Source of the DNA: Mesodorylaimus sp. YZB2_4
Taxonomy: Eukaryota; Nematoda; Enoplea; Dorylaimida; Dorylaimidae
Reading direction: 5' to 3'
DNA: 64,000 bases
Assembly (NCBI GenBank): GCA_030248295.1
Contig: JASANH010000220.1
Location: 372,001 to 436,000, forward strand
The notes under the pieces were generated by a model. That model ran no database searches. It was given only the letters and a program-made list of their open reading frames with translations, and was not told where the DNA came from. The translations under genes were made by a program, and so were the position numbers. How positions within the stretch are numbered: the first letter of the stretch is position 1; each line of letters starts with the position of its first letter. This document shows, piece after piece, positions 44,336 through 55,562 of this stretch.

Positions 44336-46843
44336 AGTTAACGCACCGTCGAAGGCTGAAACGGAGATGCGTCTTTCACACTGCCTCCTCCAAGTTCTCC
44401 TCATCCCCCTCCTTGAATTCGTCACCTGGCGTCTAATCTCGGCTCGTCTGACGTCAGCTCGGCTTATCGTTTGCTCGGATTGGTCGAGGCTTGTGGAAAT
44501 GCATTCACATTTTAGTCCAGACGCAAATTTAGGGCGTGGCTCGACTCGGTTCGGTCTGCTCGGTTGAAAATTTTAACTTTCATCGCCTGAGTTCATCCGC
44601 CGCTAGTGGTTTTTATGGAAAGAATAACACAAATAACACAAAACGTGCATTTTTTGTATAACACCTCCGAAAATAAAAAACTGCTTTACGCTTTAGACTT
44701 GGAACTGCATGTTCTAGAAGCTACTTGGCAAACTTGTTTTAGAATACATTTTACTACGGGTACAATACATCATTTCTGATAACCGTTCAGTGGAGTGCCG
44801 TCACGAATGATCAGCACATATCGGCTGGCGTGCCTGCGGGGCAGATACCCATTTATGCGAAATGCGATAAGGATCTACAGAGTCTAAAAACGTATCTGCT
44901 GCAAAGAGGTCCTTTGGCCACACACATCTTAGATGAATCGGTTCCGTGCCTTCACTGTGTACACAGCGACGGCATAATCCGGCCAAAGCAACCTGTTCAT
45001 TAGATGATTTTCGTCTCGGCAATGTGAGTGAGACAACCAAGTTGCAAACCGAGCCCAGCCGAGCGGAGCTGATCATGAGATGAGCCGAGATGAAGAATGC
45101 GAATGTCTTGAGCCTTAGCGTCTCACTCCAGCTCAGTTTTTGCGTCAGACAACAGACGTAGACAATGTTTAAGCGCTATAAATATTCCGTTTACAACGAA
45201 ATTAATGTGATCAGTATTGCTGCTCACAAGTGACTTGGGTGGGGACTGTTTATGACTTCTAGAGCATACGGCTAGATCTTATCTAACTTCATCACCATGA
45301 AAGGCTCGAGCTTTCACGCCCTAGCATGATTATTCGTCATCGTTTGCCTGTTGTGCAGCCTAGTATCCATTGAAATAATGGAGCCATTAGCTAAATTAGA
45401 ACGTCCACGTTTAGGAGCTCTGTAACCAGGATTTGAGCAAAAATTTTGCGGAGTCTATGTAAAACTTACAGCCGACCCTGGTCCAATTTTGGACGTTTGG
45501 GATACTGCCCTTGGTCGAGGAAGAGAGGAAAACTTGTGACCACGCGTCGCCAATGCTCGTACATATAATAGATACCTACTATTGGGTACGGCGGTTTGGT
45601 GAGGTCGCCTTCGGTAAATGGTGTGCAATGCTTACGCGAGGATGGGAATAAATGAAAGTCGATATAATTATTTGGGTTCTGTTAGAATCACGAAATTGGC
45701 AGATGGGGGTTGTGTGATTGACGATGAGATGACTTATGTGCGCACTAGGCTTTATCAAAATAGACCCTAATAGTACTCCTGGGAATATACAGTGTGAATA
45801 CGCTACCTAGCTTATACAAAAAATAAAACAAAGCTAGATTGATAACTCTTTTGCACCACTTGACTGTTTTTTCTACTGAACACGCCTCTTGACCACAGGG
45901 TGGAAGCAAGAGAATGCTGCTTTACGGGGTGTGTCTGGCCAGGTGATGTATATGCTCTCCAATGTGGTGTCCAAAACGTAAATTAGATATTGTTCGATCT
46001 TCACAAAGTCTGATGGTCTCGAGAGCCAGGCGATAGTGCTGACAGCATGCTTCCTTGTTATATCCTTACGCCGCCAAGCAAAGTGTAGGCCGCTTTTGAT
46101 GCATGTTTTCCTCCTCACTTTTCCCGCCCGGCACTGAATGTGCTGTGGACACGTGATTCGTTCACGTGTTTATACTTCCTTGTCCTGCTCCTGCTCGTCA
46201 TTTAGATTCGGTGTTAGATCTTGCCCTGAACGGTTGTTTATCCAGTTCCTAGGTAGCTCGGTCGTCTCTCGCGGCTCGGCTCACACTGCTGAACGTCTAT
46301 CCTCAACGACTTCTCGGCTAGTTAAGCGACTATGTATGATAGACCCTCGTAGTTGCCTTCGCGACCGCGCAGTGGGAGATGCGACTGTCTTTGGGCCCAC
46401 ACCGTCACATCCATAAGTGCATAGTGTAGAGTTATCACGTAAGTACGGTTCAGCAGCCCTTTATGTGTGGGATGGCTGGCAGAATGGAAAATGGAAATTG
46501 CCTGTCGTACCAGACTTTAGCCAGGACCAAGTACCCAGATGGTCAAGACTTGGAAAGCGCGTGATCCAGACTGGGAGCCACCCAAAGCCCCTTCACCCAC
46601 AAATTCTTTGAGGGGGGACAGCACACAATAGGGTATCCTCTTCGCTCTCTATTAAGCACCGCCCAATTGGCCGCGTGTGAGCTTTGGATTTCATGTTTTC
46701 ATATAAAAACACTCCTCCTCCAAGTAATCGAGAAGCTCTCTTGTCAGGAATAGAATACGAATAGGAGCGCGTTTTTGCCTGGAACAGTCCTCACACGTGA
46801 GCTATCTATATTGTCAGCAATACACAGATACCACTGACCTATA
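44336..46843. other. Intergenic, no gene seen
   Basis: Degenerate GGCTC/GAGCC words lie near 44435-44560 and 45050-45090. The longest frames (81-92 codons) have no recognisable similarity. Confidence 0.4.
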
Positions 46844-47825
46844 GGCTCTCCTAACCACTCTCAAACCGGTTCTCTAACACGGAAAGAACTGGCCCATAGG
46901 CTCGCGTGCATGGAACGGTAGGGTTCAAATTTGGAATTCAAATGCTATCGCGGAAATAACAGTTTCATTGAATTCCTCGCATCACAATAGACCGTCTAAC
47001 AAACTATTAAGTTTTATTTTTTTCAAATCAAAAAATTTGAATTTGGCGGCACGCAGGTTCCTGACTGGGCGCTTGCTATAAGCTGCTACAAGCACGAACT
47101 TTACTGCAGCATGCGTATCTGGTCACGTAGTTCTACCAGCACTCTGTACCTATGTGCACAGAGCAGTACAAAGCTAATTGTGAAAAGAATAACTGTTGAT
47201 AATTTCCCCGTGCGCGGTGGTTTATGTAGTTTCACTTTGTAACAGTAATGCGTCTAAACTGAAGAAAGCTTCAGAGCGACGTTAGTACAAAACCAATTGC
47301 CGCGGCACGCAGCTTTTCTAGCTTAAAACTTCTGAAGTGAAGCGCTCTGCACTCGTTATCATCTAGCGCGTATGATACCCGCTAGATGTAAGATGCGCAC
47401 GCAGGTCCCTTGACGCTCTGGCTACAGAGATATATCAGTAGCGGTTTTACTGATAAAATAAACACGATAGTCAGTAATGTTAACGCAAACAATCTTCTCT
47501 TTCTCTAGCCAGCATATTCTGGTGGTCTGTTAAGTAGGGCATCAGATATTATTCTGATTCGGTAAGACTTCCAGTTTGCGCCGATGTAAAGGTCTGCTCG
47601 CCTGCGCATCAAGGCCAGAGCGCCAAATTCAAATGTTTTAATTTTAAAAAAATTAAACATAATAGTTTGTTAGACGGTCTAGGGTGATGCGAGGAACTCA
47701 CTGAAACCGTTATTTCCGCGATAGCATTTGAATTCCAAATTTGAACCCTACCGTTCCATGCACGCGAGCCTATGGGCCAGTTCTTTCCGTGTTAGAGAAC
47801 CGGTTTGAGCGTGGTTAGGAGAGCC
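46844..47825. mobile_element. Inverted-repeat element, 982 bp, about 200-bp arms
   Basis: The left arm starts GGCTCTCCTAACCACTCTCA and the right arm, reverse complemented, starts GGCTCTCCTAACCACGCTCA. The arms match through GGTAGGGTTCAAATTTGGAA to about 47050 and 47612. There is no transposase frame. The centre repeats the word GGCACGCAG. Target-site duplication is not evident. Confidence 0.85.
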
Positions 47826-47900
47826 TGAGAATTCCTTAAGTATAGCCATGCCACTGACTCAGGGCACAAATCATGCGTGCGATTTCATACGTTGTTGTTG

Positions 47901-48506
47901 CAAGGAGTTGGACCTATAAATCAGAAGGAGACTGCATTTCCTATACCGCAATGTTATAAATTTCCAGCGGGCTTATTTACACCTTGTCATAAGCAGTTTG
48001 TGTCTGCGCAGAGTGTGCGCGGCCTCCCCTTTGGGTCTTCCCTTCGCTGGTGTGGGGGAAAACAAATATACGCAAAGAAAACAAGAAGAAAAATAGAATA
48101 TAATGCCAGCCATGATGAAGGAAAAAGAAGTTTTACTGGTTCGATCGCACTTTTTGACAGAACATAAATTTTAGCGTTCGAAAAACATTTCTAATAACAC
48201 AGTACAGTACCTAATCCATTGCCGAAATTGATATGAATCAGAATAGCCGTCCATAAAACGGTTCAAAATTAAGCAATAATGGTAAGTGTCGTCGAAACGT
48301 CTTCTGTTTCTTTTTACACCTTTTTATTCGTCAAAAATGCAATATAAAATTAAATTTGATCACCAAGAACTATGAGGCCGACTGCGCACACTTGGCACAG
48401 ACACTTGAAACTGCTTATGACAAGGTGTAAATAAGCCCGCTGGAAATTTATAACATTGCGGTATAGAAGATGCAGTCTCCTTCTGATTTATAGGTCCAAC
48501 TCCTTG
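47901..48506. mobile_element. Inverted-repeat element, 606 bp, about 120-bp arms
   Basis: Left arm 47901-48024 and right arm 48373-48506 are reverse complements with few differences, both reading CAAGGAGTTGGACCTATAAA from their outer ends. It lies 75 bp from the preceding element. Short frames in both arms encode the same peptide (GPINQKETA, YKFPAGLFTPCHKQF) because of this symmetry; no function is implied. Confidence 0.85.
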
Positions 48507-49881
48507 GTTGTTGTTGCTGCATAAGAAGCAGCGCGTCAGAGAATCTTTGGACACTATTTTTTCAGTGCTACGTTTTAGTAGCTAAAATGCAGCTACTGTA
48601 CATATTCTTATCTAGGATCCTTGCATTCGAACGAGTCTGACCGCAGTGTGTTAGGCCGGCATTCTTGAATAAAATCCAAGCTTCAGTTTCAGTCAAGTTC
48701 CATGTCGTACGGTACAGTCAGCACAGTCTGATCTTACCTGATGTTTGGCACTCGTCTCATTGCAAGCAAGGATTACCAAAGCTGGCCGTAAAGCTCATAT
48801 AGACCTGGTAGGGTCTGGAGGGAGAGACCAAATCACTCTATTAAATAGGTTTATAGGGCTACAGACTATTCAAAATAATAACACCAGGGGATGGATCTCG
48901 AATAAGTATCCTGTATAAGGCACCAGACTTTGTGAAGCGCAATACTAGAGCAAGCGCGGAGCGCGCGTCAGTTGCAAGGACATAAACTGTGGCCTGTAGA
49001 GCTTCGGGTTGTCGATCTGTGACGCAATTGCGTGGACGAGATGGGTGCCCTTTGGGTATTCTTTGACCTTTGCACTTATACGGGCTTCACGTGTTCAATG
49101 GTCCATTATCATTCTAAATATAATGTTGAATGCGACTGATCCCCAACAGGCGGACTCTCACCCACTCACTCTGCAACAGACGAAGCTTGATGATGAGAAG
49201 GGGTTGACACGCCTCCTCATTCCGCCTCGCCCTCGTCCCGTCTTGTTGGGTGGAAATAATTGGAGAAGCGGAATGTTGTCTGCTCTCTTCGAGCCTATAA
49301 TTAAGCTCTTACTTAGCTAGAAGCTTATGCGGCGGAAGCGGATATTACGGGCTCGTGACTACTGGGATCAGAGTGGTGTGAGTGATGTTGCCGGTGCAGT
49401 CCTGTAGCTGCTTATGTCTCGTTAAAATGTTGACCATAATCCGATAGTTGGCTTCCGGCGAGGCTCGGGCTTGTTTTTCTGCTTTCTCCTTTCCAGTTTC
49501 ATTTCGATCATTTGCGTACCCAGACACGCAGGTGATTCTTTAGGGCCTTTTTGAGTGCACAAGGGGCGAGTGGCGATTTAATGGCCATCACAATTGATAA
49601 AGGCCATACCGGCTGGATTCAAAGTCCGTGACTAGAGTTGAGTATTCTAGGCACCCGTCTGCCCCGTCACTATCAAAACAACAACATGCTGTTGCCTGGC
49701 GGTGGCGTTCACGTGCATCCGCCAATCATCGGCATAAATAGAAGTGTGTACCGCGTATACTCGTCATTGCGCACGTTTTTCGAGGCGGAGTTGTTGGGGC
49801 GTGCATCCCTCAAGTTAACTAGACTACATATAAGCCCTTCTCTCTCGTAGGATCAATCGACTACTCGGAAGTGGAACGATT
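48507..49881. other. Intergenic, no gene seen
   Basis: No supported exon. The region just before 49882 would hold the promoter or leader of the PI3K-like fragment; a CTCTCGTAG acceptor-like site lies at about 49850. Confidence 0.4.
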
Positions 49882-50521
49882 ATGGCGCCTTCAGTGGATT
49901 GTGCCCATATGTCTTGCAATGAACTGGTCATGGTCGATGTCTTATTACCAAACGGAGTTATCGTTCCGTTGTTGTGCTATAAACAGAGCACATTGAAGAT
50001 TATTAAACAGAGGGTGTGGAAAGAAGCTAAAAGGTGAGAATGGATTTTCAAACGCCATGAACGGCAACTTTCTAGAGGAATATAATAATGAGACATGGCA
50101 CGGCCCCTCGACCAATTGGAAAGAATGACTGGTACTAACGGGCTCGACGCACATCCCATGACTAAAGTGTACATTCGATAGCCTAAAGTGGCATGATGGG
50201 ATATGCGTCGAGCATATTCGTATCAGTCATATTTCCTACTGTGTCTAGGGCCACTGATGGACTGCGAGTCCTGTGAGTGGATCCTCTTTTCTATCTATCC
50301 ACACCCATGATCTCACTTTGAGCCTCTGTTTCAGGTACCCTTTATACCGCGCCCTTCAGTCTCCGACAGTTTATCATTTCGTCGTTGTGTCTGGGGACGG
50401 CGAGCGACAGGAACTTCTGGACGAGACACGTCGGTTATGCGATTTGCCTCTATTCTGGCCGACACTCGGCCTTATCCAATCGACACATGTTGACCAAACG
50501 AACAGGAAATCGAGACATTGA
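49882..50521 (+). CDS. PI3-kinase p110 N-terminal (adaptor-binding domain) fragment
   Basis: Two exons, 49882-50033 and 50335-50521, join in phase to give 112 residues. The block ELVMVDVLLPNGVIVPLLCY, STLKIIKQRVWKEAKRYPL, YHFVVVSGDGERQELLDETR and RLCDLPLFWPTLGLI is the adaptor-binding domain at the extreme N-terminus of class IA PI3K catalytic subunits, with the spacing intact. The frame then ends at TGA 50519-50521. No Ras-binding, C2, helical or kinase domain is found in the following 3 kb. The fragment may be a truncated duplicate, or the first exons of a gene whose next exon I could not identify. If translated alone it could in principle bind the p85-type adaptor; that is inference. Confidence 0.8.
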
Positions 50522-53500
50522 CTGTCTCATTCTCGTCTTACCTCTACTCCAGCCTGCGTCGATCGCATATGCGGTTGCTACTCACGTTTTCTCATGTTCG
50601 TGCGGCCAACTCGGCTTTAATGAGATTAGCCTGAATGAATTCCCTCAATTTCTCTGTCACGGGCGTCAGTGGCGCGATACCACAGCTTTTGTTGCCTGTG
50701 TATATGGATAGCTCATGTAAGCATTTGTCATCTCGTTCGTGTTTTGTTCTGTGCTCTACTGGTATGTACGGAATTGCATGGGTTGACTGTACGTTGTTGA
50801 CGGGAAGTGTGTACGAGTCAGTCCGTATGTATCATATGAACAGGCAACAAACTTGTTTGCCGAAATGGGTGTGCGATGTTCCACCCAGTTCGTCTAATCA
50901 CAAGACGAAAGTGCAGTTTATATTAGCTCTGCTGAACTCCAAACAATCGAAACTCCTTTCGCTCAATGACGTAGAAACATTCTTGAACTGGTCACCGAGA
51001 AGCGAGTTTGTTTTTCAGTCAGTTCTCACCAAAACATCCGCAACCAGCAAAAACATGACGACAACGACGACGGGCCTAACAATTGTCGATGTTTTGGACA
51101 ACACAGCTTCGCTGCGGGCTTTCCATCAAGTTTTTTCCGCATTAAAGGACTCGAAAGAACACTCATTTAAGGGCTATGTAGTCAGACTAAATAGGAAACA
51201 TGCTCGGGCATGAAAATTTGAGTTAACGAAGAAGGAAATTTGCAAATTTGCTTCAAGGCACGGACAAATTGGCCCATGTGGATGTTGCTACAGTAACGCT
51301 TTAGAATTTTTTGTTGACCATGGAATTTGCCAGAATCTGGGTGGAACAATCTTGCTAAAATAAAGCTCGAGTGGTCCAGGCCCTTTTTTCTCTCGTTATT
51401 GTCTACAGTAGATTGGCATCCTACTTGTGTGCGTATGACCATGCAAGTACTGAAAACATTGATATTTTGACTCACGACACACGCGAATCCATCCCACGAG
51501 GGCAACATTCTCTAGATGCGGGGGGGGGGGCAGGTTGAATCGAGGGCTCGCTCAAACATGCACTATTTATTCCACCAAGACGCAAGTGCACAGTGGTAGT
51601 CTCAACAGGAGACATTTAGCAATAAGCAACACATAGAACACCCACTGGTGTGTATCATAAGCGGCTTTGCATTTAGCGCCGCATGTTTAAGAAGCCAAAT
51701 TGCTGAGGAGCAGCTAACAAGTTTAGCCTGATGCTAATACATCAAGCTAGCGGCTATAGCTAGTCATGTTTGAGATGTTTGGACGTCGCCGTGGAAAAGT
51801 CTGATTTGCGTGGGCGGCGATTTTATTTTGTTGCTTATAGCTTGACTAGACTGCAGTATGTGTTGGCTTCGTTTTAGCTTGCTTGGTTGGATTGAAGCCC
51901 CCAAACATCGTCGTTTTGGATCAATTCAGTCATACTGGTATGCCATGATACAGCATGTATGACTGTTGCACATAGCCTCTAACCAATGGCAGGTACGCCG
52001 GGCTCATCTGAGACAGCCACAGAGTGTGCAACTAAAAACAAAAAGTAAACTCGAAGTCGTGGTTTGTAATAACCCTCTCTCTTAACTTTTCTTTCTCCAA
52101 ATAGGTCTCTAAGCCTTCTTTAGGCGTAGCTGATCAACAAGTTTCGTGGACACAAACATGTTACTGTCCATCTAATGAAGCGTATTCAGTATGAAGGCTT
52201 TGGTGAGCGCTGACAAGGTAATGCCCGCTGGCCTGTGACTTTTCTGAAAAATTCCGCATGTTGACAAAACTATACTTACCAGGCAGGGTAGCTTATAAAA
52301 CCAGAAGCTAAAAATAATGACATTTTCATGGTCCGTTGAGAAATTCCAAACGAGCAGGAGCAGGGACTAGAATGCTGTGGGCTTGTTTTGTCTTGTCAAG
52401 AAGCGATCTCAAGAGGATGAAAAAGTGCTTCATTTGAAATGCACATGGTACCACAGTAAAGGGTTTATGTTGTGTAGAAAAAGAGAAGAAATAAGAAATC
52501 TAGCGGCTTCCCTGCTGTCTGCTGTCCCTTGTACCTACGGTGCGTCACGAAACTTATCGTGGTGCAGCGCAGTCATAAGCATTTGGTCACGATGCGTTTC
52601 CCAGCTTCAACAGACTCATACCAACTGGCGTATCAAGCCACTTTTTACAGTTCTCTGTCAAATAGCAGCCCGCCCATACGGCCCTAAACAACTTTTAGGT
52701 GGCACTCTGGATCAATCGGACATAGGCGGGTACTATCTGAGGGTTAGACTTGTGAATTTCGTGTTTTGGGCAAAAAAGCTAGGCTGGTAATCAATGCAAG
52801 TGGGCTAAAGTGTAGAGTGCACATAGCATAGGCTTGCCTTTCGTGTCTCTGTAAGGCCACATGTATTTGGCGAGAGCGTAGTTGTTTTTCCGTGGAGCCA
52901 TGTCCATTTAGGGTGTTATCTATGTCGCACACATTGTCTCCTTGCTCGACATCTTCATTCCGTGCGTCCATCTTCTTAACCAAACATAGCACACCGACAG
53001 TGGTTGCACTCGTGTCGACTTAGGATACGGACTAGGACACAGTCGGGACGAGGAGCGGAGGTAAACAGTATATCCCGAACGTCAAAGACATTTTGCACGC
53101 TCATTCGTCAATTGACGAAGGTGCAACCTGTCCCGCGCCTTCGACCGACCGTACCATACTTGGAGTCCTTGATCTCACACACTAAACTTTTGTCTTCTTA
53201 CGTCGTCTAACTTGCACCGTTTTGGCAATCGTCGAGTGATTCGTACTTTGAAGTGGTGGGTGATATCGACCGAGGGTAAGCGACTAGGTTTCACTTCTAC
53301 TGTAGCAACTATCACTGCATGCGCAGAGTAGTTTATCTAATCTTTCTTTGGTGAACATCAGCATCTGAAACCAACATAACAGTCTCTTTCAAAATGGATG
53401 GCATCTAATCTCCATGTAAAAACCTGATTCATTCTTTGTTCGAAACCCAAAGTCAATGCTTACGGCAAAAGGTAGGGATCTATCCTACTTTATTGACATT

Positions 53501-53700
53501 TTCACCAGCATATATCTCTTTCAGCAACTTCTAGGGCCTACCTTTTACTTTTGTTAGATCTACCTTTACCATCAGGAACCCCATCTGCCCGTTTCTCGCT
53601 TCTGTCCTCATGTACACAATGTTACATGATTAAATAATCAGACCGCTCTGATTATTCAAGTCCCTGCCAGTGACTTATCGTGTTCATTTAGAGATTCAAA
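50522..53700. other. Region without a recognised gene
   Basis: A 193-codon plus-strand frame (50635-51213) starts MNSLNFSVTGVSGAIPQ and ends in a Lys/Arg-rich tail; I do not recognise it and could not connect it in phase to the PI3K-like exons. A 138-codon frame at 52377-52790 is also unrecognised. A poly-G run lies at about 51520-51528. Confidence 0.3.
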
Positions 53701-55056
53701 ATGGCAATACCTGAAATGGTACTAGCGCTAGCCTTGCTCAATGTGATCGTGCTTGGGGATTGCTACCGGCATCATATACGAGGGGATCGAGACGGACATA
53801 GGGACTTCGATCGGCGATTTCGTCGACGGTACAACAAGATGCCGACCGCGACAGAACGGTTTCGCTTTTTTGATGGCAAGTATTTCTGAGTCAAGAAAAT
53901 TTTGTGAATGTTCCACTTAAATGAAAATGAGAGATGATTTTTCAGATTATCTTCTGAGTATAAGAGAAAAAGCAAAGGATGTGACAGATCCTAGTTTCCG
54001 ATTACCAGAACCGAACGAATATTTCGAAAGAGAAGTAACGAATGACCGAAATCAGAACGAGCTGACTACACCTGCGGGTGTCGATGGTCGAATCGAAGCC
54101 TCTGATCATGAGACGGAAATGGAAAGACAAAAAGAGGCAGAGAACAGAATCCTGGAGAAGATTAGGAAAGACAGTAAGCAGCTGCTTGCGCCAGTTGTAG
54201 TCGTTACGGGCAGCCCAGCTATGTATTATCCCTGTCCAAACGATTGTCTTCCATATTCCGCAAAAAATTCTTTGCAACTCCTCTCCTGAGTTCATCCTCT
54301 CCCGAGATTACTGACTGAGTGTCACCACTTTCGTTGCTACTGGCTATGTGATGCCTGGGAAGCCATCGGTGGGTTGCAAGAGACAAAACAAATTGCAAAG
54401 CAGCCGCGAAGGAACGCACGCATTCGAAGTAATTCGAATCTTCCGGGCTTTTTCTGCAAGAAGCTGTTGGTAAATATGGAAGTTTCTGGTGCCCCAAATG
54501 CCACCATGTGACACTTTTTAGTCGATTGGCTCTCTCAAGTGGGCATCTTATGGTGCTTGACTTTTGTGTGGTCATACTGTAGAATCTTGAGGAGGTATTA
54601 CTTTTGCATTTGTCACCTTGATTTTGTCTTTCGATTCATGCATCTTTTTTTCCATATGCCAGGGTCTCATTCCGTGGTGAAGCTACATTTTATTTCAGAA
54701 ACTTCTCCCAAATTCGCGTGTTGCGCACTTGGTCAACTTGCTGGCAATCACGGATTCCACTGCAATGCTCGATTTTATCAGCACCGAATTCAGATGCGGA
54801 ATCGGAACAGGTATGACCTTATCAGTCATGACCGGTATGACTTTCGCTACTGTACCTTTATTCATTCAGAGCACAAACTCGTCAAGCTGCTTTGGAGGAT
54901 ATCGAACGCGAGCCAGACTACAATGAACGCATTTGGCACACATTTGGGGATTGTGTTCGCAAACATGCTAAATCTTTTCATCACTGTTGCTACGCTGCAC
55001 GGGTTTTGGGATCAGAATCAGTTGATCTGTATAATTACGAGTTCAAAAGGGTCTAA
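53701..55056 (+). CDS. Secreted cysteine-rich protein, unrecognised family
   Basis: Four exons, 53701-53875, 53946-54173, 54699-54810 and 54870-55056, join in phase to give 233 residues. The leader MAIPEMVLALALLNVIVLGDCY looks like a signal peptide. Residues 35-65 (RRYNKMPTATERFRFFD, then DYLLSIREKAKD) resemble a cathepsin-propeptide (I29-like) inhibitor pattern. A Glu/Lys-rich stretch is followed by FACCALGQLAGNHGFHCNAR and, after a variable helix, IWHTFGDCVRKHAKSFHHCC and ending at KRV. The paired CC motifs suggest a disulphide-linked C-terminal domain. The first intron uses a GC donor (GCAAGT at 53876) with a TTTTTCAG acceptor, required to keep the frame. Family assignment of the C-terminal domain is unknown; all coding signals agree. 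Confidence 0.75.
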
Positions 55057-55562
55057 AGCAATTGGCAGTTGCTCTACGCCGAATCGTGTTGTTTCGTGGT
55101 TGATAAGGTACTCCTGACCAAAATCACGCGTCTAATTTGTTTGATGTTCCTGCTGCCAGCACCTACAGTACTGTATATGTGGATGTTATCACATTATCAC
55201 CATCGTTTCCATGTTCTAGTGTAAACCATGTTCGTGCAGATTCCTCTTATTGACTGCCAGATGCACCTCATCGTTGGGTCAGTAAGACGCTGCCACCAGG
55301 AACAGTCAATCAAAGCTCACATTGCAATAACAAGCAGGCCCAGCACATCACGCACATTACAGTACGGCAGCCATTTCTTTACAGTTTCTTTACAAAGTGG
55401 AACCTCGGGTGTGTATTTTCATTACAGTACCGACTGGCCCTGACGCTCGAGAGTCGTATACTCACCGATAAACTGATAGCATATTGTTCCGCCATCTTGC
55501 TCTGTTTGCTGCAATTCGTGTCTATAAGGTCGAAACGATAGAATCGAGCTCTGCGCCCCAAA
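55057..55562. other. Intergenic
   Basis: Short gap holding the 5' flank of the next gene; no feature recognised. Confidence 0.4.

Noticed and set aside
43761..44567. Long overlapping frames coding AEPSR or LGSAR repeats
   Set aside because: They are the six-frame reading of a stop-free 5-bp tandem repeat.
47877..48554. Two similar small ORFs with GPINQKETA
   Set aside because: They arise from the symmetric arms of an inverted repeat rather than from a gene family.
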